Below, piece by piece: positions 1 to 5,672 of a DNA stretch of 8,441 nt. Where the stretch lies: contig JAAZDH010000016.1 in NCBI GenBank assembly GCA_012512865.1, forward strand, positions 1 to 8,441, given 5' to 3'. Made by a program: the position numbers and the translations under genes. Within the stretch, counting starts at the first letter, position 1, and every line of letters begins with the position of its first letter. Below the pieces are notes generated by a model, which saw only the letters and a list, made by a program, of their open reading frames with translations, did no database searches and had not been told where the DNA came from. The stretch is from Clostridiaceae bacterium. Lineage in GTDB: Bacteria > Bacillota > Clostridia > Acetivibrionales > DUMC01.

Positions 1-1
1 A

Positions 2-214
2 TAGCGTGATGACTTCCACGGCTAATATGGTCGCTTCAGCTACGGATAGTAATGCTTAAGGCTGGCGAAAAAATCCTACCCGTCACACTCGCCATCCATG
101 GCTTAAGGTGACGGCTCGCCACATCCAAGTGGCGAATTACTGATTTTTTCTGGCCTTAAGCACAACTATCCGTAAGCTTTGCTCCAATATTAGCCTAAGG
201 AAGTCATCACGCTA
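2..214. repeat. Long imperfect palindromic repeat element, copy A
   Basis: The two halves are reverse complements of one another over almost the whole length. Perfect paired blocks are 2-17 with 199-214 (outer ends, 16 bp), 20-28 with 187-195, 41-50 with 165-174, 54-62 with 153-161, and 67-75 with 142-150 (an A6 run against a T6 run). The centre holds further hairpins: 80-86 with 108-114 enclosing 91-95 with 98-102, and 116-122 with 129-135. A transcript of either strand could fold into a long, branched hairpin. No reading frame of note is present. Bases 20-120 recur exactly at 8341-8441. The layout fits a MITE-like or REP/BIME-like non-coding repeat, but I do not recognise a named family and see no clear target-site duplication. 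Confidence 0.85.
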
Positions 215-251
215 AGTAGTAAGTATAATGTAGAATGGACCTGTGGTAATA

Positions 252-358
252 GGTTGGGATATCCGTGTGGCGAATTACGGATTTTTTCTGGCATTAAACA
301 TAACAATACGTACACCTCGCTCCAATATTAGCCTAAGGAAGTCGTCTCACCGTATAGA
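252..358. repeat. Right-arm copy of the palindromic repeat (second copy)
   Basis: From about 267 this matches the right half of copy A (roughly 127-208): the GTGGCGAATTAC block, the T6 run with TCTGGC, then CTCCAATATTAGCCTAAGGAAGTC. Its outer end reads GTCTCACCG where copy A has ATCACGCT, so it belongs to a variant subgroup. No matching left arm lies beside it. The last 31 bases (328-358) recur exactly at 482-512. Confidence 0.75.
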
Positions 359-406
359 TGGGTTTAAGGTGTACAGGATTTAGGCAAGAGGTATCAAGAT
401 TGTTGT

Positions 407-436
407 ATAGATTAGGGTAGGAAGTCATCTTGCCGG
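407..436. repeat. Degenerate right-arm end of the palindromic repeat (third copy)
   Basis: The string ATTAGGGTAGGAAGTCATC followed by TTGCCG resembles the terminal end of copy A (190-212) with a few changes. The sequence before it (about 366-406) is too diverged to align with confidence by eye. The GGAAGTC core recurs at 199, 337, 420 and 491, so this is one of four same-orientation ends. Confidence 0.45.
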
Positions 437-438
437 GT

Positions 439-512
439 GGTTGGGAGTAAGGTGGGCGGAATTCGGGATTTAGGAAAAATGTTAGCCTAAGGAAGTCGTC
501 TCACCGTATAGA
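439..512. repeat. Internally shortened right-arm copy of the repeat (fourth copy)
   Basis: It opens with GGTTGGGA like the second copy (252-259). It keeps a degenerate GGCGGAATTCGGGATTT block, lacks much of the middle, and ends with 31 bases identical to 328-358. The second and fourth copies therefore share a more recent common source than either shares with copy A. It lies about 64 bp upstream of the secD promoter. Confidence 0.65.
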
Positions 513-575
513 AATGGTTAAAACGATGTTGTCTTATTTTGGCTGTATTTCCTAGATTCGCTTCTTACTTTCCTA

Positions 576-604
576 TTGACTCATTTTTTTCGTAGATATA
601 TAAT
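576..604 (+). promoter_or_regulatory. Sigma-A promoter for secD-secF
   Basis: The -35 box TTGACT (576-581) and -10 box TATAAT (599-604) are separated by exactly 17 bp. Transcription would start near 611 and give a leader of about 30 nt before the secD ATG. It is the first strong promoter after the repeat cluster, so secDF appears to be transcribed independently of whatever lies upstream. Confidence 0.85.
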
Positions 605-642
605 ATCCACATGCGAAAGATGATAGAGGGAGGATTTACCAT

Positions 643-1929
643 ATGAGACAGAACAGGGGGCTAGGTTTTATATTAATTGTTGTAATACTCGGCCTCATAA
701 TATACCTTTCTTTTGACGGAGGCGAACCTATAGGTATACCTGGTGTAAATGATATGAGGCTTGGAATTGATATAAGGGGCGGTATATATACAACCCTGTA
801 TCCTGACCTGCCGGAAGGCGAAAGGCCGACGGAGGATGAATTAAACTCCGCAAGGAGGATCATAGAAACACGGTTGGAAAGCAAGGGTATTTTTGATAAA
901 AATGTAACCGTGGAGACGGAACACGGAAGGATTATTGTTGAAATACCTTTTGCTCCGGGTGAAGAAGATTTTAATCCGCAGAAAGCGATTGAGGAAATTG
1001 GAAGAACTGCCCGGCTTACCTTCCGGGAAGTTGATGAGGAAAAAGTAGACGAAAACGGGAACTTCCTTCCTACGGATAAGATAGTAATTGAAGGTAAGCA
1101 TGTAAAGGATGCAGGTGTAGGAACGAATCCCGACACCGGTGAGATAGTAGTGACCCTTGAATTGAACGAGGAAGGTGCCCAAAAGTTTGCAGAGGCCACG
1201 GAAAGGCTAATTGGTGAAAGAATTGCCATATTCATGGATGATGTTCTTATAGTAGCTCCTATTGTAAACAATGTGATAACGGATGGAAATGCTATAATTA
1301 CCGGCCAGAGAACCGCAAAGGAAGCCGGGGAGCTTGCCGATACGATAAGGGCAGGTGCACTTCCCTTTAGGATGGTGGCGGAGGAAATCAACTCCATAAG
1401 CCCCATACTGGGAGAGGGAGCCCTTAAGGTTACAATTAGGGCCGGAATTGTTGCATATATTCTCATAGCATTGTTTTTAATTGTATACTACAGGCTTGCA
1501 GGTGTTATAGCAAGTATAGCTGTTACCGGGCTTATCTCTATTACCCTGTTGATTATGTCAGCCATGGGCATAACGCTAACCTTGCCCGGTATTGCGGGTA
1601 TTATATTATCCATCGGCATGGGCGTGGATGCAAATGTAGTTATTTTTGAAAGGATAAAGGAAGAAATCAAGAACGGAAAAACAATAGGCGCGTCCGTGGA
1701 TGAGGGGTTTAAAAGAGCTTTCAAAGCAATACTTGATTCAAATATTACTACAATACTGACGGCTGCAGTTTTGTATTGGCTTGGCTCAGGCCCTATCAGG
1801 GGTTTTGCCATAACCCTTATTATGGGAGTTACCTTGAGTTTTCTCACGGGAGTAACTGCAACAAGGCTAATGCTAAAATCAATAGTCGGGACGAGAATAA
1901 CCAACCCCCGTATGATGTGCGGCGCGTAA
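643..1929 (+). CDS. secD: Protein translocase subunit SecD
   Basis: SecD is a membrane partner of SecYEG that, with SecF, uses the ion gradient to pull secreted proteins off the outer face of the membrane. The 428-residue product has a first membrane helix at about 7-24 and the LGIDIRGG signature at 40-47. A large extracellular region runs to about 255, followed by five more helices (about 265-415). The SecD TM4 signature GMGVDANVVIFERIKEE is at 325-341, with the acidic residue Asp329 kept, and the LDSNITT block is at 364-370. Length is in the normal range for a split Firmicutes SecD. The ATG follows AGAGGGAGGA (625-634) by 8 nt. The secF ribosome site overlaps its stop codon, so the two genes are co-translated. 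The usual upstream companions (yajC, tgt) are not in view; the repeat cluster lies there instead. Confidence 0.96.
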   Translation: MRQNRGLGFILIVVILGLIIYLSFDGGEPIGIPGVNDMRLGIDIRGGIYTTLYPDLPEGERPTEDELNSARRIIETRLESKGIFDKNVTVETEHGRIIVEIPFAPGEEDFNPQKAIEEIGRTARLTFREVDEEKVDENGNFLPTDKIVIEGKHVKDAGVGTNPDTGEIVVTLELNEEGAQKFAEATERLIGERIAIFMDDVLIVAPIVNNVITDGNAIITGQRTAKEAGELADTIRAGALPFRMVAEEINSISPILGEGALKVTIRAGIVAYILIALFLIVYYRLAGVIASIAVTGLISITLLIMSAMGITLTLPGIAGIILSIGMGVDANVVIFERIKEEIKNGKTIGASVDEGFKRAFKAILDSNITTILTAAVLYWLGSGPIRGFAITLIMGVTLSFLTGVTATRLMLKSIVGTRITNPRMMCGA

Positions 1930-1941
1930 GGAGGTACGAAA

Positions 1942-2910
1942 ATGATTGATTTCATGAAATACAAAAAATATTTTTTCTTATTACCGCTAGTTATAATTCT
2001 TGCGGGAATTATCGGGCTTGTAGTAAATGGACTTAATTATGACATCCAGTTCCAGGGGGGAACTATTATTCAAATAGAAATGAGCGACAGTAATTTTGAT
2101 GCCAATGAAATTGGCATCAAATTAGGTGATATGTTGAACAAAAAAGTATCGCCGCAGAAAATCCAGGCATACAACCCCGAAGAAGGGGCTGAAAGCATTA
2201 ATATTTTAATGCTGAAGATTCCTGGAAATGAGGCATTGGAAGATGAAGAAATAAACAGCATAATCGAGACCCTCAAAAAGGATTACAACGCAAAAAGAAT
2301 TTACCAGATGCAAAGTGTACAGCCTTTTATTGCAAATGAAATAAAACAAAAAGGAATAAAGGCCGTGCTGGTGGCTTCGATATTGATAATACTGTATGTT
2401 TGGTGGAGGTTTAGCGCCATATCCGGACTTCCTGCCGCACTGACGGCCATGGTTGCATTGCTGCATGATGTTATAGTGATGTTTTGCGCATATACTATTT
2501 TCCAAATACCATTAAATGAATCTTTTATTGCGGCGGTGCTTACCATACTCGGGTATTCGTTGAATAATACGATTATTGTATATGATCGTATACGAGAAAA
2601 TAGCAGGAAGATGCATAAGATGTCCGTGGACGAACTTGTAAGCTTTAGCGTCAAACAATCTTTTAACAGGGCAATAAACACCTTGATTACAACACTTTTA
2701 GCAATTGTTACTGTCTATGTATTTGCGTCGATAAACAACATACAATCCATCAAGGAATTTGCTTTTCCCTTGATAATCGGGCTTGTTGGGGGAACGTATT
2801 CCTCCTTGTTCATTGCTCCAACATTATGGATGATGTGGAAGCAGAGGGAACTGAAGGGTAGAATAGTGGCAAAACAGGCTAAAACCAAGGCTAAGCCAAA
2901 GACCAGGTAG
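1942..2910 (+). CDS. secF: Protein translocase subunit SecF
   Basis: SecF pairs with SecD in the SecDF complex and supplies the second half of its six-plus-six helix membrane domain. The 322-residue product has helix 1 at about 11-29, the NYDIQFQGGT signature at 32-41, an extracellular domain to about 135, then five helices from 139 to 298. The conserved TM4 block, GYSLNNTIIVYDRIREN, is at 204-220. At 209 it has Asn where most family members have Asp (SINDT), a residue tied to proton movement in the Thermus protein. Arg243 in the next conserved block is present. The C-terminus is a basic, lysine-rich cytoplasmic tail (305-322). AAGGAGGT (1928-1935) overlaps the secD stop and lies 6 nt from the ATG; the gap between the genes is 12 bp. 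Confidence 0.95.
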   Translation: MIDFMKYKKYFFLLPLVIILAGIIGLVVNGLNYDIQFQGGTIIQIEMSDSNFDANEIGIKLGDMLNKKVSPQKIQAYNPEEGAESINILMLKIPGNEALEDEEINSIIETLKKDYNAKRIYQMQSVQPFIANEIKQKGIKAVLVASILIILYVWWRFSAISGLPAALTAMVALLHDVIVMFCAYTIFQIPLNESFIAAVLTILGYSLNNTIIVYDRIRENSRKMHKMSVDELVSFSVKQSFNRAINTLITTLLAIVTVYVFASINNIQSIKEFAFPLIIGLVGGTYSSLFIAPTLWMMWKQRELKGRIVAKQAKTKAKPKTR

Positions 2911-2950
2911 CATGGAATGTGTTTCCTTTGATAAAAAAAAGCAAGGATTA

Positions 2951-2990
2951 AGAGCCAATCCGGGCAGGGTTGGCTTTTATTTTTGTTTTT
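2951..2990 (+). terminator. Intrinsic terminator after secF
   Basis: AGCCAATCC (2953-2961) pairs with GGGTTGGCT (2967-2975) around a 5-nt loop, with one G-U pair. Weaker pairs extend the stem to 2951/2977, and a T-rich tract follows (TTTTATTTTTG). On the minus strand a related hairpin precedes an uninterrupted T8 run (complement of 2933-2940). The site may therefore also stop transcription from the converging minus-strand gene at 3152-3424. Confidence 0.8.
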
Positions 2991-3005
2991 ATATTTCAGG
3001 TTTAA

Positions 3006-3074
3006 TTTTAGATTTCGTTTAAATCTGGTAAGTCCAGTCTAGCTAAGTTAAAGGCATGGTTTTAGATTTCGTTT
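3006..3074 (-). repeat. Duplicated 15-bp 3' end of the repeat tail
   Basis: TTTTAGATTTCGTTT occurs exactly at 3006-3020 and 3060-3074, 54 bp apart, a multiple of three. Read on the minus strand in the frame of the 3152-3424 gene, each copy ends with Asn-Glu-Ile-TAA. The 17 codons between the two TAA stops are all sense codons. This looks like a duplicated gene 3' end that is decaying. Confidence 0.6.
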
Positions 3075-3160
3075 TTGACCTTGCTAAAGTTCCGGTTAAA
3101 GACACGCTTGAAGTCCTGGTTTAAGTTTTGGTTAAAGCCTTGGTTAAAGTTCTAGTTAAA
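3065..3160 (-). repeat. 12-bp tandem repeat, eight units, encoding a tetrapeptide tail
   Basis: On the minus strand the sequence falls into eight exact 12-nt units with consensus TTTAACCAAAAC. Units include TTTAACTAGAAC (3149-3160), TTTAACCAAGGC, TTTAACCAAAAC, TTAAACCAGGAC and TTTAACCGGAAC. In the frame of the neighbouring gene they encode FNQN-like tetrads. The array is in phase with that gene and begins at its last two codons. The first unit carries TAG where the others have CAA, CAG or CGG, and that TAG is the gene's stop codon. Confidence 0.75.
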
Positions 3161-3424
3161 GATATAGTCCACCAGGAGACAACCAATTATAATTTCAGCC
3201 AAAATAGTAAAGCTGGCTTTAATTATTGATACTGCAATAAATTCGATGTATGAATCAATACCGTAAAATGTGCGGTTAACAAGTATCAGTACAGCCCCCA
3301 GGGAAAAAAAGGCAAGAAAAATATTAATTCCTACCTTAATGGCAACTTTTGTGTGATTATTTAGTTTACGTAATTCAGTAATGATTTTTTTCAAGCTTTT
3401 ATTTAAAACAGATATAATCTCCAT
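3152..3424 (-). CDS. Small two-helix membrane protein, probably iron-regulated, function unknown
   Basis: I do not recognise the family. The 90-residue product starts with a basic amphipathic stretch (1-28), then two hydrophobic segments at about 30-50 and 60-87 joined by a short loop, which predicts a small inner-membrane hairpin protein. The ATG (complement of 3422-3424) follows CAGAAAGGTG at about 7 nt, a good ribosome site, and no other gene overlaps it, so coding is likely. A near-consensus Fur box lies at its predicted start of transcription, which suggests derepression under iron limitation. The end is odd: the TAG stop lies in the first unit of a 12-bp tandem repeat, and the frame stays open for 29 more codons to a TAA at 3062-3064. 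The intact form would have about 120 residues with an FNQN-type tail. It converges on secF. Confidence 0.7.
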   Translation of the reverse strand: MEIISVLNKSLKKIITELRKLNNHTKVAIKVGINIFLAFFSLGAVLILVNRTFYGIDSYIEFIAVSIIKASFTILAEIIIGCLLVDYIFN

Positions 3425-3456
3425 TTTCTACACCTTTCTGCGAGTATGACACTGTA

Positions 3457-3471
3457 TGATAACTATTATCA
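3457..3471. promoter_or_regulatory. Candidate Fur box (7-1-7 inverted repeat)
   Basis: TGATAACTATTATCA matches the 7-1-7 Fur-box consensus of Bacillus, TGATAATNATTATCA, at every defined position but one. Perfect arms TGATAA and TTATCA flank the centre, and one more A/T pair extends them. It lies just downstream of the proposed minus-strand -10 box, over the expected transcription start, a typical repressor position. It also overlaps a weaker plus-strand -35 box. Zur and PerR boxes look similar, but the GATAA/TTATC arms favour Fur. Confidence 0.6.
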
Positions 3472-3493
3472 TGTTAACATAACACAATATAAT
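3466..3493 (+). promoter_or_regulatory. Possible divergent plus-strand promoter
   Basis: A perfect TATAAT (3488-3493) has TTATCA (3466-3471) 16 bp upstream; the latter matches the -35 consensus at four of six positions and overlaps the Fur box. If active, it would transcribe toward dnaG with a leader of about 340 nt, or a short lost transcript. In an AT-rich spacer a TATAAT can arise by chance. Confidence 0.3.
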
Positions 3494-3499
3494 CATCAA
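3471..3499 (-). promoter_or_regulatory. Promoter for the minus-strand membrane protein gene
   Basis: On the minus strand, TTGATG (complement of 3494-3499) and TAACAT (complement of 3471-3476) are separated by 17 bp. Each box matches consensus at four of six positions. The predicted start is near 3464, inside the Fur box and about 40 nt upstream of the ATG. The match is modest, but spacing and position relative to gene and operator fit. Confidence 0.45.
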
Positions 3500-3630
3500 T
3501 AAGAAATATTTGCCAGTTTCCTTGAAAGGAGAAATTTACCGCATATGAGCAACCGTGTAAATATAATCATAGTATAAAAATGTAAAATCACGAAAAAATA
3601 TCTATCATAATCTAAAATAAATTTTTATGG

Positions 3631-3660
3631 TTGAAGGATATTTTGGTTTAAGTGTAGAAT
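3631..3660 (+). promoter_or_regulatory. Candidate dnaG-rpoD promoter
   Basis: TTGAAG (3631-3636) and TAGAAT (3655-3660) are separated by 18 bp; they match the sigma-A boxes at four and five of six positions. The start would be near 3667, giving a leader of about 170 nt. No better-spaced pair is visible closer to dnaG, but the AT content makes chance matches common. Confidence 0.35.
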
Positions 3661-3810
3661 ATATTTCATTAAAATAACCGTTTTTAATGCTGCGGTCCTT
3701 GCATAAACTACATGAAAAGAAGGAAATATTAAGTTTTATTTTATGATTATTTACCAGGAAAAAAAGAAGGATAAATATGAATTATGTCGAAAAATAATAT
3801 ATGAATTAAA

Positions 3811-3820
3811 AAAGGAGATG
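3811..3820 (+). promoter_or_regulatory. Unusually distant ribosome binding site of dnaG
   Basis: AAAGGAGATG contains the only good Shine-Dalgarno match upstream of dnaG, but its GGAG (3814-3817) is 22 nt from the ATG at 3840. No in-frame start lies nearer, because an in-frame TAA at 3837-3839 abuts the ATG. A five-codon frame (ATG 3833 to TAA 3845-3847) overlaps the dnaG start and could couple translation. Initiation of DnaG may thus be deliberately weak. Confidence 0.5.
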
Positions 3821-3839
3821 AATAAGATATAGATGATAA

Positions 3840-5669
3840 ATGCATAAATATATACCGGAAGAACTAATCGAAGAGATTAGGGCAAGCAATGACATTGTGG
3901 ATGTGGTTTCAGAATACGTGAGATTAGAAAAAAAAGGGAAGTACTTTTTTGGATTATGCCCTTTTCATAGGGAAAAGACTCCTTCTTTTAGTGTTACTCC
4001 CTCTATGCAGATATTTAATTGCTTTGGATGTAACAAGGGCGGAAATGTTATTCATTTTATAATGAATATAGAAAACCTTGATTTTATCGAAGCAGTTGAA
4101 TTTCTTGCCGAGAGGGCGGGAATCAAGCTGCCTGAAGAAAAAAGCCAAGCCGACAAGGATATATATGTTTTAAGACAGGAAATATTGGAAATAAATAAAA
4201 CAGCCGCTCGTTATTTCCATGAAAATATAAATACTCAAGCTGGAATGAAAGCAAGAGAATACTTAAGAAAGAGAGGTGTAAGCGATAAAACTGTAAAGAT
4301 TTTTGGTTTAGGATACTCCCCGGCGGAAGATAATAAACTATATAAATACCTTTTAAATAAAAAATTTAGAATGAAAGCTATCATAGAAAGCGGGTTGGTG
4401 ATACGGGCAAAAAGGGATGATTATATTGACAGGTTCAGGAACAGGCTGATGTTCCCGATATTTGACATAAGAGGCAATGTAATAGGGTTTGGCGGAAGAG
4501 TGCTTGATGATTCATCGCTACCCAAATACATGAATTCTCCTGAGACTCTTGTATATAAAAAAGGAAGCACGCTTTACGCCATGAATTTTGCAAGGAATTC
4601 AGGCGAAGGGAAATTGATTGTTGTAGAAGGATACATGGATGTTATATCCCTTCATCAACATGGAATAATAAATAGTGTTGCTTCCCTGGGTACGGCACTT
4701 ACCTCGAATCAAGGCCGTATATTGAGGAAGTACGCTGAAGAAATTATTATATCTTTTGATGCTGATGCTGCAGGACAAGCAGCAGTTTTAAGAAGCCTGG
4801 ATTTACTCTCCGAAATAGGCTGCAAATTGAAAGTCTTGAATATCCCGGAGGGGAAAGATCCTGATGATTTTATTAGGAAATGGGGAATTCATGAGTTTAA
4901 AAAGCTAATAGATAATGCCGAGTCTTTAGTTGAGTATAAAATTAACAATTTAGAAAAGCAACTGGATACCGATACTATAGATGGGAAAATAAAATTCATA
5001 AACAAGGCTGCAGAAGTTTTGTCAAAATTGAAGGACCGCGTAGAAATAGAGATTTATGTAAAAAACATTGCCGGGCAATACGGCATAAGTGAAGAATCAT
5101 TACATGCCAAGATTTTGGAGCATACATCTTCAAAAAAGGCTTTAAAGGAAGTGAAAACCCCAGCTGTCAGCCGGGGAGCAAACGGCATCGTATCAAGCGG
5201 CATTACCCAGAAAAAAGGAGCATTATTTTACACTGAGCTTTTTCTATTTGCAATATTGTGTATTGATAATAGCTTGTATGAACTGGTAAAGGACAGGATA
5301 AGTGCCGATGATTTTACACCTGGTAACAGGGCGGTTGCTGATGTTGTTTTGGGAAGGCTCAACGGAGGTAATAGTATTGCTACGGGAGAACTTCTTAATA
5401 TTATGGACATCGGAACGGCAGGTGCATTTACAAAGATAATTGAAAGGGATTGTAGCTTTGAGGACAGGGAGAACATGGAGAAAGCAGTCCTTGATGTAGT
5501 TAACAAGATAACTGCCGCAAAATTGAAAGAGCGAAAAATGAAATTATTAAAGATTTTAAGGAATACAAACAACTTAAAAAAAGGCGAGGAACAGGAATTG
5601 TTGAATGAAATCAGCGAACTGGTCAGGGAATTGAAAAAGATTAGCATTACAAAGGGAAAGGAGAGGTAG
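3840..5669 (+). CDS. dnaG: DNA primase DnaG
   Basis: DnaG synthesises the short RNA primers for leading- and lagging-strand replication at the fork, bound to the DnaB/DnaC helicase. The 609-residue product has the N-terminal CHC2 zinc domain with ligands Cys40, His43, Cys61 and Cys64. Next comes the polymerase core with the basic GFGGRVLDD...PKYMNSPET motif (216-235), then the TOPRIM domain with catalytic Glu263 (VVEGYMD) and the metal-binding pair Asp307/Asp309 (SFDADAAG). A C-terminal helicase-interaction region runs from about 460 to 609, less conserved and rich in charged helices. Length is normal. The start is fixed by an in-frame TAA immediately before the ATG and by the typical YIPEELIEEIR opening. 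It is the first gene of a dnaG-rpoD operon; rpoD begins 3 nt after its stop. Confidence 0.97.
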   Translation: MHKYIPEELIEEIRASNDIVDVVSEYVRLEKKGKYFFGLCPFHREKTPSFSVTPSMQIFNCFGCNKGGNVIHFIMNIENLDFIEAVEFLAERAGIKLPEEKSQADKDIYVLRQEILEINKTAARYFHENINTQAGMKAREYLRKRGVSDKTVKIFGLGYSPAEDNKLYKYLLNKKFRMKAIIESGLVIRAKRDDYIDRFRNRLMFPIFDIRGNVIGFGGRVLDDSSLPKYMNSPETLVYKKGSTLYAMNFARNSGEGKLIVVEGYMDVISLHQHGIINSVASLGTALTSNQGRILRKYAEEIIISFDADAAGQAAVLRSLDLLSEIGCKLKVLNIPEGKDPDDFIRKWGIHEFKKLIDNAESLVEYKINNLEKQLDTDTIDGKIKFINKAAEVLSKLKDRVEIEIYVKNIAGQYGISEESLHAKILEHTSSKKALKEVKTPAVSRGANGIVSSGITQKKGALFYTELFLFAILCIDNSLYELVKDRISADDFTPGNRAVADVVLGRLNGGNSIATGELLNIMDIGTAGAFTKIIERDCSFEDRENMEKAVLDVVNKITAAKLKERKMKLLKILRNTNNLKKGEEQELLNEISELVRELKKISITKGKER

Positions 5670-5672
5670 TAT

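Larger units (their letters stand above)
3500..3839. other. AT-rich non-coding spacer upstream of dnaG
   Basis: No protein of useful length is encoded on either strand. A good ribosome site, AAAGGAG (3525-3531), stands 13 nt before an ATG at 3545, but this frame ends after ten codons (TAA at 3575-3577). The stretch ATTTACC-GC-ATATGAG at 3534-3549 resembles the secD start region (634-647, without the GC), so it may be the remnant 5' end of a lost gene. The rest holds candidate promoter boxes and the dnaG ribosome site. Confidence 0.5.

Noticed and set aside
1..120. Terminal repeat as proof of a small circular molecule or an assembly overlap
   Set aside because: The final 101 bases match 20-120, not 1-101, and the bases just before differ between the ends, so this is not a simple end overlap; the genes are chromosomal core genes.
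224..229. TATAAT as a promoter -10 box within the repeat cluster
   Set aside because: No acceptable -35 box at 15-19 bp and no gene directly downstream.
199..512. Repeated GGAAGTC units as a CRISPR array
   Set aside because: Spacing is irregular (138, 83 and 71 bp), the copies are diverged arms of a palindrome, there are no uniform spacers, and no cas genes are in view.
636..1466. 276-codon minus-strand frame opposite secD, and a shorter one at 841-1182
   Set aside because: Both lie wholly or almost wholly across secD, which has clear family motifs. The translations are low-complexity Ser/Ile/Pro-rich shadows without a ribosome site.
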